A DNA stretch of 64,000 bases from CAWALV01 sp963782965 (GCA_963782965.1 CAWALV010000006.1:434001-498000); one strand, 5' to 3'. Counted from the first letter of the stretch, positions 7,668 to 16,279 are shown. Notes: generated from the letters alone by a model not told the origin. A program made the numbers and translations.

Positions 7668-9587
7668 ATGACCGTCGCATCGCCCGAGCTTGAGCTGAGC
7701 GCCAAGCTCCACGACCTACACCAGTTGCTGTACATGAGGGGCGGCATCCGGCCGGTCAACGCGGCGGTCGATGAGCTGGCCAAGCTCCTCCTGATGCGAC
7801 TCGCTTGCCACCGGCTGCCGGAACTGATCATCGCCGGGCACAAACTGAAGGACTTGACAGACCCAGACTTTGCCGCGTCCGAGAGTGGCACCGAGCCCTG
7901 GAAGGAAGCGTTTAGCGCGGTCATTGCGCTCGACGAACTACGCGGTCGGCTGCCAGACGGAAGTACGCAGCCGGTCTGGCCGTTAGACGAGCCGTTTCGC
8001 CTCTCGCGGGTGGATGTGCTGACTGAGGCGCTTCGCGTTCTCTCGCACGTCGAGTTTGGTGCGACAACTTCGTCGTCCCTTGATCCGATCGGCGTCGCGT
8101 TCGACACCTTCTTGCACGGCAAGTACGACCACGCAGGCGGCCTGGGTACCTACCTGACCCCGGCAACCGTCGCCAAGACGATGGCTGAGGTTGGCTTCGA
8201 GTTGGTTGACCCGCTGTCCGATGGGTTGGTCGGTGACCCGTGCGCTGGGACTGGCCGCTTCCTGGCTGCAATCGTGGCGAAGGCGGCCGAGCGCATCAGC
8301 GGCGAGAAGCTGACCACGTGGATCTCGGAGAACGTTGTGGGGTGTGACCAGTCCGCGAACAGTGTGGCCATGGCGCGCGTCAACATGTTGTCCTACGGCG
8401 CGCAGCATCCCCACGTGTTCACGGTCGAGGACTCCATCACCGACCAGCACTTGGACGAATGGCGCGGCCAGTTCCGGCTGATCTTGACCAACCCACCCTT
8501 CGGCGATGGCAAGTACGACGACGCCGAGGGAATCCGCCGGACCGACACCCTCCTGCGAGCGTCACGCGGTCGTCCAAAGATTGACCCAGCGATCGCATTC
8601 GTGGCGCGATGCATCGACCTCCTGGCCGAAGGGGGGGTCGCGGGCATCGTCCTGCCTGACGGCGTGCTCAACGGCTCGGCGCTCCAGGAAGCCCTGGTGC
8701 CGAAGGCTGCGCTCATCCAGGCGGCTCATGTCGAGGGGGTCATCTCACTGCCGACGGCAACGTTCGCTCCAGCGGGGACCGTCGCGAAGACCAGCGTTCT
8801 GTTTCTTCGCAAGGCGGGCGTGCCGTCCCGGTCGGTGTTCCTGGCGCGGGCCAACCACGTCGGATACGTGATGAAGTCCGGGGCCGCTGTTGCCGACCCA
8901 GACGGCGACGATCTGCCCGAGATCTCAAGCGCCGTGCGCTCGCTCCTGTCCAGCGGGGTGGAGTCCTCTCCGCTCGTCGCCGAGTGTCAGCGCGACGAAC
9001 TCCGCAGTCTCGACGCTTCTTCCGTTGACGCGGCCGCGGTGCTCGCGCGCGATCACCTCGTGCACCTAGGCGGCAAGCCGTTCAGCGATCTATTGAAGCC
9101 CGTGAAGGCAAAGCGCTCGCAGTTGAGGGACGACATCCCGTTCGTCTCGGTGCTTCACGTAGACGACCTCGGCAGCGTCGTCTGGCACGAGGCGGAGAGC
9201 TACCAGCCGACCACACCCGGCAAGCTTGCTTCGGCAGGTGACATCCTCATCTCACTCCTGAACCCTTCGAAGTTTCGAGCCACTGTGGTTCCTGAGCGGT
9301 ATGCCGTGGTGCAGGTGTCGGCTGAGTTCGGTGTCTTCAAGGCGACCGAGGACGCCTATGCATCGCTGGCTCTGTTGCAGCACCCGAGCGTCCGGGCGCA
9401 GCTCGCCCCCTTGGGCACCGGCACGTCGAGTTCCCGCCGACGTATCTCGCCGGAAGATGTCCTCGGCGTCGTCTGTCCGCCATACGACTCTGCTTGGTTG
9501 GCGCGCACTGGAGCGGCCATCAAGGCCGCTCTGGATCAGCGGGACGCGGCGGCGCTGGTGCTATTCCAGTCCTTCTTCGCGGTCTGA
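7668..9587 (+). CDS. DNA N6-adenine methyltransferase with specificity-like C-terminus
   Basis: 639 residues from ATG 7668 (frame open from 7617). The N-terminal half resembles HsdM: helical N-terminus, then the SAM-binding motif DPCAGTGRF (residues 190-198) and the catalytic N-P-P-F (275-278), as in gamma-class N6-adenine methyltransferases, followed by GGVAGIVLPDGVL. The C-terminal third (about 430-639) has features of a type I/IIG target-recognition domain (AGDILISLLNPS, VVQVSAEFGVF, S-S-R-R-R-I-S-P-E-D). It probably modifies a bipartite site to protect against the endonuclease gene that overlaps its 3' end on the other strand. Confidence 0.85.
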   Translation: MTVASPELELSAKLHDLHQLLYMRGGIRPVNAAVDELAKLLLMRLACHRLPELIIAGHKLKDLTDPDFAASESGTEPWKEAFSAVIALDELRGRLPDGSTQPVWPLDEPFRLSRVDVLTEALRVLSHVEFGATTSSSLDPIGVAFDTFLHGKYDHAGGLGTYLTPATVAKTMAEVGFELVDPLSDGLVGDPCAGTGRFLAAIVAKAAERISGEKLTTWISENVVGCDQSANSVAMARVNMLSYGAQHPHVFTVEDSITDQHLDEWRGQFRLILTNPPFGDGKYDDAEGIRRTDTLLRASRGRPKIDPAIAFVARCIDLLAEGGVAGIVLPDGVLNGSALQEALVPKAALIQAAHVEGVISLPTATFAPAGTVAKTSVLFLRKAGVPSRSVFLARANHVGYVMKSGAAVADPDGDDLPEISSAVRSLLSSGVESSPLVAECQRDELRSLDASSVDAAAVLARDHLVHLGGKPFSDLLKPVKAKRSQLRDDIPFVSVLHVDDLGSVVWHEAESYQPTTPGKLASAGDILISLLNPSKFRATVVPERYAVVQVSAEFGVFKATEDAYASLALLQHPSVRAQLAPLGTGTSSSRRRISPEDVLGVVCPPYDSAWLARTGAAIKAALDQRDAAALVLFQSFFAV

Positions 9588-10511
9588 CTCGTCGACGGCT
9601 ACAAGGCTGGATTCTCTTTGGAACGTGGCGGCGAGCTGTGCGATCCGATCAGGTCCAAGTTCGGGTAGCAGTTCTGCAAGGACAGCCAGATCCGGCACCA
9701 CGTCGGCGGCGACCGCGAGTCGGCTTGCTCGCCGGCTATCCCGCTCGTAGGGCAGGGCGAAACTGCGCCCCCGGACGGGCCTGACTGGGAAGGCAGGCTT
9801 CTGCTTCCACTCGATTCTGAAGTCACCTGGGTCGGCCAGCCCGGAAATCCTGACTTCAAGCAACTTGACAGCGGAGAAGTCAAGGTTGCCAAGGGTGTTG
9901 ACCACCAGGTCGTCGTCGTAGCCGACTGGCGGGTGCAGCTGCAAGTTGTACTGGCTGGCAGTGCGTTGTGCCACGTAGCGGGTCAGGAGGTCACGCCAGG
10001 CCTCATCGGCCTGACCATCGAGGCACCATGCGCGGACGCGCAGTACGAGTGCCCCAGCGTCTTCGTCCACGACGCGGTCGAACAGCAGGTAGAAGACCGT
10101 CGGCGATGCCAGGTACTCGTCAGAGGTCGTAGGCACTCCCTTGGCCTTGCGCTTCTGGTCCTGAGCAATGGTGCCCATGTTGTGGTTCCAGCGAGGCCGG
10201 TCTACGCCAGACAGAATCGCTGCGCTCTTGACCTCAGTCCCATCGAGCAGGTCGAGTCCCTTTCCCTTGAAGCCTTGTCCCGGCTCCCCGAGCACGATGC
10301 TCGCAACGTGTTGCGCGATGTATCCGGTGTCCACCTGAGCCGACTGGCCCGTTAAGGCAGCCCACTTCAGCAGCACGCGCCACTGTTCGACGAAGAAGTC
10401 GACAAAGAGCGCCTCCAGCAGCCTGACTCGATGCTCCGGCGTGATCCCCTGCAGGATGCCTCGACGGAACTCGGCTGCCAGCTCCAGGGCTTCTTCAACC
10501 TCGCGTCTCAA
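9561..10511 (-). CDS. MamI-like restriction endonuclease
   Basis: 316 residues; starts at TTG 10511, preceded by GAGGGAG at good spacing. The sequence resembles the MamI endonuclease family: FFVEQWRVLLKWAALTGQ, DTGYIAQHVAS, then KGLDLLDGTEVKSAA (candidate PD-(D/E)xK core with D87/D90, E93 and K95), GVDRPRWNHNMGT, and YNLQLHPPVGYDDD. MamI is known to cut a split palindrome (GAT-N4-ATC). The family call is from memory of the pattern and the specificity here is not proven. It is convergent with the methyltransferase, overlapping it by 27 bp, which implies independent promoters. Confidence 0.7.
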   Translation of the reverse strand: MRREVEEALELAAEFRRGILQGITPEHRVRLLEALFVDFFVEQWRVLLKWAALTGQSAQVDTGYIAQHVASIVLGEPGQGFKGKGLDLLDGTEVKSAAILSGVDRPRWNHNMGTIAQDQKRKAKGVPTTSDEYLASPTVFYLLFDRVVDEDAGALVLRVRAWCLDGQADEAWRDLLTRYVAQRTASQYNLQLHPPVGYDDDLVVNTLGNLDFSAVKLLEVRISGLADPGDFRIEWKQKPAFPVRPVRGRSFALPYERDSRRASRLAVAADVVPDLAVLAELLPELGPDRIAQLAATFQRESSLVAVDESDREEGLE

Positions 10512-10687
10512 GACACTCCCTCGTGTGTTTCCGACACGACCACGCTATCCATCGGGGACTTCCCGCGCTGGATGCTCCCAGAGCAGCGGGTATCGCGTCC
10601 GCATAGCGAACTTCGGGGAAGGTCAGGGCAGCGCGTGGACGGCGAGCTTCGGCGGCACCGTCGCGTACCTGGTATAACGAGGCGGCT

Positions 10688-10706
10688 GGGCCGTCTGTGG
10701 GCCGTC
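10688..10706 (+). repeat. Right 19-bp double motif, candidate integrase arm site
   Basis: Identical to 4509-4527 and in the same orientation; two GGGCCGT units separated by CTGT. It lies about 126 bp inside the attR core. Confidence 0.6.
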
Positions 10707-10831
10707 ACAGCTCGGCCAACGAGGGTCTGCAGCGGGGAACGGTGGTCAGGCTGCGGACGGCGATTCCCCGGCGCATCATGGGAATTCGCCCATGCGCGCA
10801 GGTCAGAGACCACCTCCGAAACTTCGCAGCA

Positions 10832-10848
10832 GAGTTCCGCTTCAACGT
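10832..10848 (+). repeat. attR core: displaced copy of the ychF tail
   Basis: Exact 17-bp copy of 4447-4463, followed by GTGA, so it still reads EFRFNV-stop although no ychF sequence precedes it. Under the integration model this is the original chromosomal 3' end of ychF. Confidence 0.75.
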
Positions 10849-10919
10849 GTGACGCAGCCTGCACGAAACCGGCGGCGCTTGAAGTAGTCCCGTGGGTGGC
10901 CGAGGTTTTGGACTCGACG

Positions 10920-11093
10920 CTAGGTGCTCGGGCGCCCTGGCCAGCCGATACGAGCGGCTACGTTGGATGACTTCGACGAGCGTTTGCGACAGCGGGTGCA
11001 TTCCACCAGGTTTGCGTCCGGCGCGTCGGCCGTTTGGTCGTGGTAGACGTGCCAGTTGTGCAGGCCAACCCAACATTTCAGCGGCTTCCGCAT
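10920..11093 (-). CDS. Small Cys/His protein, possible zinc-binding
   Basis: 57 residues from the ATG at 11093. The pattern C7-W-V-G-L-H12-N-W ... E-C32-T-R-C35-R-K looks like the short single-zinc proteins with C-W-x-G-x-H and C-x-x-C that are common near mobile DNA and in actinobacterial genomes. Function unknown. It lies just outside the inferred right end of the element. The longer frame to 11225 adds an unconvincing basic N-terminus. Confidence 0.5.
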   Translation of the reverse strand: MRKPLKCWVGLHNWHVYHDQTADAPDANLVECTRCRKRSSKSSNVAARIGWPGRPST

Positions 11094-11136
11094 GGCCGCA
11101 CTGTACGCGCATCTCGCCGATACGTTGGACGGCGTT

Positions 11137-11691
11137 TTATGGGCGTCGTCCGAACCAGTCGAGCAGCCGGTGCTGCGGCGAAGCGTCCGGAGCCAGCGAG
11201 CCGCTCGGGCCTGCGCCGTAGGCACCGTAGGCGAGCATCTCGTCCAGGTGTGGCTCGACCACGTTCACGAGTTCGGCGACGACGTGTGGATCGAGGGTCT
11301 CGTCGAGTTGCGCGGCATGCAGGAGGTCCCACGCGTGAACCACGAGGTCGACAAGGCGGATCCGCAGGAAGGCGGCGGCGGGGATGTCACCCTGAGGGCC
11401 CGCAAGAACTTGGCTGGGCGGTGTCGCGGCGAACGCCTGCGCTTGGCGTCGCGCCGACTCAGCGACGGCAGCGGCTGGATCCGCTCCGAGCTGGTCACCG
11501 GTGAGCATGTTCCGAGCTTCTCCGCGATCGACACCTGCCAGCAGCAAGGCGGTGAAGCGATTCCCGACCACAACGTGCTCGACCAACTCGCGTACCGAGA
11601 CCTCCGACGGCGTCGGCCGATCCCACGAATCCGCGGGCAGCTGACGCACGACCCGTTCGAACTCAGCCGAGGCAGCATCCATCAACTCCAC
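11137..11691 (-). CDS. TIGR03086-like mycothiol-dependent isomerase-domain protein
   Basis: 184 residues from GTG 11691 (an ATG at 11682 is an alternative). It opens with the maleylpyruvate isomerase N-terminal/DinB-like four-helix domain: FERVVRQLPADSWDRPTPSEVSVRELVEHVVVGN, later RLVDLVVHAWDLLHA, with His residues in ELVEHV and HAWDL as metal ligands typical of the family. The C-terminal YGPAGP-like segment (YGAYGAGPSG...SPQHRLLDWFGRRP) matches TIGR03086 proteins, whose substrates are mostly unknown. A mycothiol link fits mshB elsewhere in the window. Confidence 0.8.
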   Translation of the reverse strand: MELMDAASAEFERVVRQLPADSWDRPTPSEVSVRELVEHVVVGNRFTALLLAGVDRGEARNMLTGDQLGADPAAAVAESARRQAQAFAATPPSQVLAGPQGDIPAAAFLRIRLVDLVVHAWDLLHAAQLDETLDPHVVAELVNVVEPHLDEMLAYGAYGAGPSGSLAPDASPQHRLLDWFGRRP

Positions 11692-11837
11692 GGCTCGTAG
11701 GCTAACGCGGGGCGCGTCATGGGCTGCGCCGAATCTGCGTTGTCCCCGGTGTCGTTTCGCGGGGCGGCCGTTCGTCCTCACACTGAGAGGGTTGGGATCG
11801 CCCGCCCGCAGGCAACAGAACGCGAAGGAGACTGACG

Positions 11838-12203
11838 ATGCCGCAGTACGCAGCACTCATCTACGAGCCCGGTGACCCCGACTGGAGCCGCCTCGATACG
11901 TCGGAGAAGCAGGCGACGATGGCCGGCTATGGGGCTTTCGGGGAGGCAGCCGCTGCCATCATGCGCGGCGGCGCCGCGCTCTACCCGACCACGACCGCGA
12001 CGACGGTCCGGGTCGGTGGCGACACCAAGGAGGTCGTCACCAGCGACGGGCCGTTCATGGAGACCAAGGAAGTGCTGACCGGCTTCTATCTGTTGGATTG
12101 CGCCGACTTGGACGAGGCGATCAGCTGGGCGAGCCGCATCCCGGCGGCCCGGACCGGCACCGTCGAGGTACGGCCGGTGATCGACTTCGGTGCCTCCGAC
12201 TGA
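11838..12203 (+). CDS. YCII-related DGPF-domain protein
   Basis: 121 residues from ATG 11838, with AAGGAGA upstream. It carries the family signature DGPFMETKEVLTGFYLLD at about residues 71-88, and an N-terminal MPQYAALIYEPG strand. DGPF/YCII proteins adopt a ferredoxin-like fold; their activity is unknown. The gene overlaps the sigma factor gene by 14 bp, the standard arrangement of ECF42 systems, where DGPF proteins are partners or targets of the sigma factor. Confidence 0.9.
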   Translation: MPQYAALIYEPGDPDWSRLDTSEKQATMAGYGAFGEAAAAIMRGGAALYPTTTATTVRVGGDTKEVVTSDGPFMETKEVLTGFYLLDCADLDEAISWASRIPAARTGTVEVRPVIDFGASD

Positions 12204-13443
12204 CCCGGGCAACCACGAGCTCGCGGCCCTCTCTGCGCTGGTGCGCGCAGAGTGGCCGCGAGTTCTGGCGTCGGTCGCCCGCACCGCCGGATCGCTGACG
12301 CTGGCCGAGGAAGCGGTCCAAGACGCCGTCGTGCGAGCGCTCGAGGTCTGGCCACGGCTCGGCCTTCCGCGAGAGCCGCGGGCGTGGTTGCTCGTGACCG
12401 CCCGGCGACGGGCGATCGACCTGTTGCGTCGGGAGTCGGCCCGGCTGCCGAAGGAGACCGAGGCGGCCCGCACGTTCGGCTGGGGTGTGCCGGAGGAACC
12501 TGGGCCGCCGGATGAGGAGCTGCGTGACGATCTCCTGCGGCTGCTCTTCACCTGCTGCCATCCGGCCCTGGAGATTCATGCGCGCGTCGCGCTTGCGCTG
12601 CGGTTGCTGTGCGGCTTGACCACCGCGGAAGTCGCGCGGGCCCTGCTGGTGCCCGAGCCGACCCTCGCCAAGCGGCTGACGCGCGCCAAACAAAAGATCG
12701 CCGCGACGGGGATCCCGTACGAGGTGCCCGATCGCGACGCGCTGCCGGGCCGGCTCTCGGCGGTGCTGGCGACCGTCTATCTGCTGTTCAACGAGGGCTA
12801 CGCGCCCACGGCCGGCGACCAACCCGTGCGGCGGGAGTTGTGCGACGAGGCACTGCGGCTGGCACGGCTGCTGCGCGAACTCCTGCCGAATGACCCGTCG
12901 GTGATGGGGTTGCTCGCCTTGATGTTGCTCGAAGATGGTCGCCGACCGGCCCGCATCAACCCGGAGGGCGCGACGGTGTTGCTGCGCGACCAGGACCGTT
13001 CATTGTGGGACCACGGTCGGGTGATTGAAGGAGTCGAACTCGTCACGCAGGGGCTGCGCCTGACCCCCGACCGGGCCGACCGCTACGTCGTCCAGGCCGC
13101 GATTGCTGCTTGCCACGCACTGGCACCGAGCTGGGCCGACACCGACTGGGAGGCGATCGTCGGGTGGTACGACGTGCTTCTTACGGTGTACGACACCCCG
13201 GTCGTGCGGCTTAACCGGGCGGTCGCCGTTGCGCAGGGCCGAGGCCCGCAAGCAGGTCTCGACGCGCTGGACGACGTCGGCCCGATCAGCGGCTACGCAC
13301 TGCTGCCGGCGACCCGGGGCGAGCTGTTGGCCCGCGTCGGCCGGCGTTCGGAAGCGGCCGCCGCCTTCCACGAAGCGCTCGACCTGCCGCTGAACGCGGC
13401 GCAACGACGCCACCTCCAGGAGCGGCTGAACGACATCCCCTAG
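12190..13443 (+). CDS. ECF42-type RNA polymerase sigma factor
   Basis: 417 residues from GTG 12190. Region 2 contains EEAVQDAVVRALEVWP and PRAWLLVTARRRAIDLLRRE; region 4 contains CGLTTAEVARALLVPEPTLAKRLTRAKQKI. It is followed by a long C-terminal extension (about 185-417) with YLLFNEGYAP, LCDEALRLARLL and a helical repeat region with VVRLNRAVA, typical of ECF42 and related SigJ-like proteins in which the extension replaces an anti-sigma factor. Translation is coupled to the DGPF gene upstream. Confidence 0.92.
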   Translation: MPPTDPGNHELAALSALVRAEWPRVLASVARTAGSLTLAEEAVQDAVVRALEVWPRLGLPREPRAWLLVTARRRAIDLLRRESARLPKETEAARTFGWGVPEEPGPPDEELRDDLLRLLFTCCHPALEIHARVALALRLLCGLTTAEVARALLVPEPTLAKRLTRAKQKIAATGIPYEVPDRDALPGRLSAVLATVYLLFNEGYAPTAGDQPVRRELCDEALRLARLLRELLPNDPSVMGLLALMLLEDGRRPARINPEGATVLLRDQDRSLWDHGRVIEGVELVTQGLRLTPDRADRYVVQAAIAACHALAPSWADTDWEAIVGWYDVLLTVYDTPVVRLNRAVAVAQGRGPQAGLDALDDVGPISGYALLPATRGELLARVGRRSEAAAAFHEALDLPLNAAQRRHLQERLNDIP

Positions 13444-13565
13444 GTCGGCGCACCTCGGTGCCATGTCCGAGCGCCCAGCAAACTTCGTGGGCGTCCGCGA
13501 AGCGACGGTGGGTCGCGAAGCTCGCGTTGGCAGGGCAGCGCGTAGCACGGGATGGCCCTGGTTCT

Positions 13566-14846
13566 TCACTGGGGCTTCGCAGCGTCGACCTCAGGGGCAG
13601 AGCGCCCGATGGGGACGACGGCGACACCGTCCTTGCGGACGTATCCGTAGGTGGCGGTCGTTATGACGCCGAGCACGGCCGGCTCGCCGCTCTTGTTGGT
13701 GTCGATCGTGTTCTTGAAGCGTTGGAGGGATGCCGCGGCCTCATCGAGGCGCTCCGGCCCCAGCTTGACCTCGAAAGCTCCCCACGCCCCGTTCGGCAAC
13801 TGCAAGACGACGTCGGCTTCGACGCCGTTGCTGTCGCGGTAGTGCGAGACCGTTCCGCCGAGCGGTGCCGTGAGAACGCGCAGGTCGCGGACGACCAACG
13901 ACTCGAACAGGAAGCCTGCGTAGTTCAGGTCGGCAAGCAAGCGCTCGGGGGTGGCGGCGAGGGCTGCCACCGCCAGCGATGGGTCCACGAAGTGCTGCTT
14001 GGCTTCCCGCCGCAGTGCCGCTTTGGAGCGCAGGTGTGGTGACCATGCAGGTACGTCTTCGACGAGCATCAGCCGCTCGAGCGCGGCGAGGTAGTCGTAG
14101 ATGGTGCTGCGCGCCAAGGCGATCTCGTCCTCGTTTTGCGTCTCTCGCGCGAGCGTGCTGATTTTGACCTCGGTGGCGACGTTGCGCGCCAGCGAGGTGA
14201 GCAACCGGTCAAGCCGTGCTGGGTCTCGGCGACTGCCCAGTGTTGTCGGGACGTCAACCTCGCGGGCGTTCGTCAGATAGTCGCGGTTTTGTTGCAGGGC
14301 AGCGTCGAGGTCGCGGGTCAGGTTGGCCGGCCACCCCCCGACGGCGATCCGCTTGAGGAGTTCCACAACGCCGAGCCCCGGGTCGGGACACGCGATGCCA
14401 TCGCCGGCAAGGAGGCCGGCTATTGACACCTCACCGGAGGAATGGCCCATCTCATACAGGCACATCGGCCGCATGCCGATACGGGCGAAGCGCCCGGCGC
14501 CGCTGTGCCGGGCGATGTCGTCTGTCGGGGTCGATGGCCCGGTGAGGATGAACTGTCCAGGCGCCTGCCGATCGTCAACCGCGCGACGTACGTGGTTCCA
14601 CAGCGCTGTGCCGCCGAGCTGCCACTCGTCGATGAGTCGTGGCACGGCACCGTCGAGGATCAGTGCAGGCGCCACCTCTAGCGCTGCGAGTGCGTTGGTG
14701 TCGACGTCCAGGAGGACTTCGCTGGTCGCCAGCTGTCGGGCGGTCCAGGTTTTCCCGCACGCCTTGGGGCCTTCCAGCAGAACGGCGCCGGCAGACGCCA
14801 GCCGCTCGCGGAGCTGGCTGTCTGCTATCCGTTGCCGGTAGTCCAT
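13566..14846 (-). CDS. AAA ATPase with DUF4143 nuclease-like domain
   Basis: 426 residues. Walker A G-P-K-A-C-G-K-T at 26-33; Walker B-like LIDEWQ at about 70; the sensor-type segment GQFILTGPST; then a winged-helix region (about 205-265) and a C-terminal DUF4143 domain with EADVVLQLPNGAWGAFEVKLG, a PD-(D/E)xK-like core. Family members are widespread, often mobile, and of unproven role (archaeal ATPase-like, possibly nucleic-acid processing). A regular repeat of CTACAG lies immediately upstream of the start. Confidence 0.85.
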   Translation of the reverse strand: MDYRQRIADSQLRERLASAGAVLLEGPKACGKTWTARQLATSEVLLDVDTNALAALEVAPALILDGAVPRLIDEWQLGGTALWNHVRRAVDDRQAPGQFILTGPSTPTDDIARHSGAGRFARIGMRPMCLYEMGHSSGEVSIAGLLAGDGIACPDPGLGVVELLKRIAVGGWPANLTRDLDAALQQNRDYLTNAREVDVPTTLGSRRDPARLDRLLTSLARNVATEVKISTLARETQNEDEIALARSTIYDYLAALERLMLVEDVPAWSPHLRSKAALRREAKQHFVDPSLAVAALAATPERLLADLNYAGFLFESLVVRDLRVLTAPLGGTVSHYRDSNGVEADVVLQLPNGAWGAFEVKLGPERLDEAAASLQRFKNTIDTNKSGEPAVLGVITTATYGYVRKDGVAVVPIGRSAPEVDAAKPQ

Positions 14847-14855
14847 CTCATCAAG

Positions 14856-14907
14856 CTACAGTTTGAGGAGGAGTTGGGCTACAGATTGACGAGATCAGGC
14901 ACTACAG
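14856..14907. promoter_or_regulatory. Three CTACAG repeats at exact 23-bp spacing
   Basis: CTACAG occurs at 14856, 14879 and 14902, the first 10 bp before the ATPase start codon (read as CTGTAG on its coding strand). The exact two-turn spacing on one face of the helix suggests an operator for an oligomeric regulator; the binding protein is unknown. Confidence 0.45.
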
Positions 14908-14935
14908 TCCAGAGGTGACGAGGCTGCACGACGAG

Positions 14936-14965
14936 GGCCCGGCCGTAGCCTGCGACGGCCGGGCC
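14936..14965. terminator. 11-bp stem hairpin
   Basis: GGCCCGGCCGT (14936-14946) pairs perfectly with ACGGCCGGGCC (14955-14965) across an 8-base loop. No T-tract, which is usual for high-GC actinobacterial terminators. It lies about 150 bp downstream of the membrane-protein gene that ends at 15117, and upstream of the ATPase gene. Confidence 0.55.
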
Positions 14966-15116
14966 GGTTCGTGATGTCGGCGCAGCAGCCGCGCGTGCCC
15001 CGGCGCGCATGGATGCTGCTTGCCGTCGTGTAGTGAGGCTACGTTCGTTGAGGCACGAGATGAGCCACCAGCGTTGCCCGATACCAGCCAGCAGCGCCGG
15101 GCAACGCGCGTGTTAG

Positions 15117-15545
15117 TCAGAACAGGTGGCTAGTGGCGAGCGTCCATCCGACCGCGATTAGGGCGGCTGCGACGGCGAGCGTTTGTGCGGTGGCAGCCTT
15201 CTTGCCAAGAGCGGTCCCTCGTGCGGCGACGGCGAGCGTGGTAGCGGCGAGGACCGGTGTCACGCCGGACCAGAACACGACCAGGCTGATGACTGTGAGG
15301 ATGCCGAGGATGAGTGTCGCTCGCTCGACGCGGCGGACGCGGGGAACGAGCAGCCCGAACATCGCGGCTGTCACGACCGTGCAGAGGACGGCGGTGGAGA
15401 CGGCGGGGCCTGTCCCGCCGTGCTCTCCTTTGGCGACCTGGTAATTCCCGGCGACGACGACGATGACCGCCAGAGCGAGCCCGGCGCCGGCGAGGGTAGG
15501 TGCCTTTGGCGTTGGCCTTTTCGGCGTGGTCGTGGTTGCTGTCAT
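15117..15545 (-). CDS. Four-helix membrane protein of unknown function
   Basis: 142 residues from the ATG at 15545, with AAGGAGA upstream. A Thr/Pro/Lys-rich cytoplasmic start (TATTTTPKRPTPKAP) precedes four hydrophobic segments at about 18-35, 50-68, 76-95 and 118-138. Families of this shape are common beside actinobacterial two-component systems, but I recognise no function. It follows a frameshifted secreted-protein gene on the same strand and was probably cotranscribed with it. Confidence 0.7.
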   Translation of the reverse strand: MTATTTTPKRPTPKAPTLAGAGLALAVIVVVAGNYQVAKGEHGGTGPAVSTAVLCTVVTAAMFGLLVPRVRRVERATLILGILTVISLVVFWSGVTPVLAATTLAVAARGTALGKKAATAQTLAVAAALIAVGWTLATSHLF

Positions 15546-15598
15546 GGTCTTTCTCCTTGTGGTGGTGCGGGCTGGGTTGGTGTTTCCGGTGTGCGCGG

Positions 15599-16047
15599 TC
15601 AGGGCTTGGCGATGACGGTGGCGATGAAGGACAAGGTGACGGTGTCGGTGGCTGCGATACCGGACGGCAGCGGTCCGTCCGGAGGTGCGAGCTCACCCAG
15701 CAACCCGGTTAGCGAGGCCACGCAGGCGCCGTCGACTGCTGGCGGTGGGCGGCCGGGTGGGAGACGGTCTCGTCGCCCAGGACGACGCCGGCGGTGTCGT
15801 CGTAGACGAGGTAGGTGAAAGAGACTGGCACGAAGTGGTCGCCGCCGACGATCTGTGCCGCGCTCCAGTTGTCGTGAGCCGAAGCCGGCGGCGTCACGAT
15901 GGTGACGGTCCCGAGTCCCGCGCAGTCGAGCTGCATCGTCTGCCGGCCCGCCGGCGTATCGGCGCTGGCGAACGCGGCGCCCGGCAAAGCGAGGGTGATG
16001 GTGGCGACCGCCGCTGCTGCGGCGGCGGCACGGGTGCGAGTGAGCAT
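15599..16047 (-). pseudogene. Secreted protein gene with a single-base frameshift
   Basis: The ATG at 16047 begins a signal peptide (MLTRTRAAAAAAAVATITLA, cleavage after AFA) followed by MQLDCAGLGTVTIVTPP, WSAAQIVGGDHFVPVSF and YDDTAGVVLGDETVS. In this frame translation stops at 15709 after an unrelated tail. Adding one base near 15730 restores CVASLTGLLGELAPPDG, then TVTLSFIATVIAKP and a stop at 15599, giving a normal ending. The span is 449 bp, one short of a multiple of three. Either a real one-base deletion or a sequencing error. Function of the intact family is unknown. Confidence 0.75.
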
Positions 16048-16279
16048 TCGGTGTCTCCCGGTGGGTGTGGGACCGCTTGCCGGCCCGACCACCGGGAAGG
16101 CTAGGCGGGGCTGCATGCGCCGGTCTTCAGCCCGGGCGCGCCAGTCACCCCCCCTCGAGACTGAACCGCGCGGAGGCGGACTCCACCGTGCGGCTGATGC
16201 CGCACCGCTGGCGGGCGTTCTAGCCTGGCGTCTGTGCGACTGTCCACCGGCGAGCCCCGGGCACGAGGCGTTCGACGCC

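Larger units (their letters stand above)
10512..10919. other. Right end of the element and junction, no gene seen
   Basis: Holds the promoter side of the endonuclease gene, the right 19-bp double motif and the attR core. Open frames here are short and compositionally unconvincing. Confidence 0.5.

Noticed and set aside
7371..7680. Pro/Cys-rich protein from the minus-strand frame through the G-rich repeat
   Set aside because: It is a translation of the minisatellite; the DUF6933 protein has a natural start at 7335.
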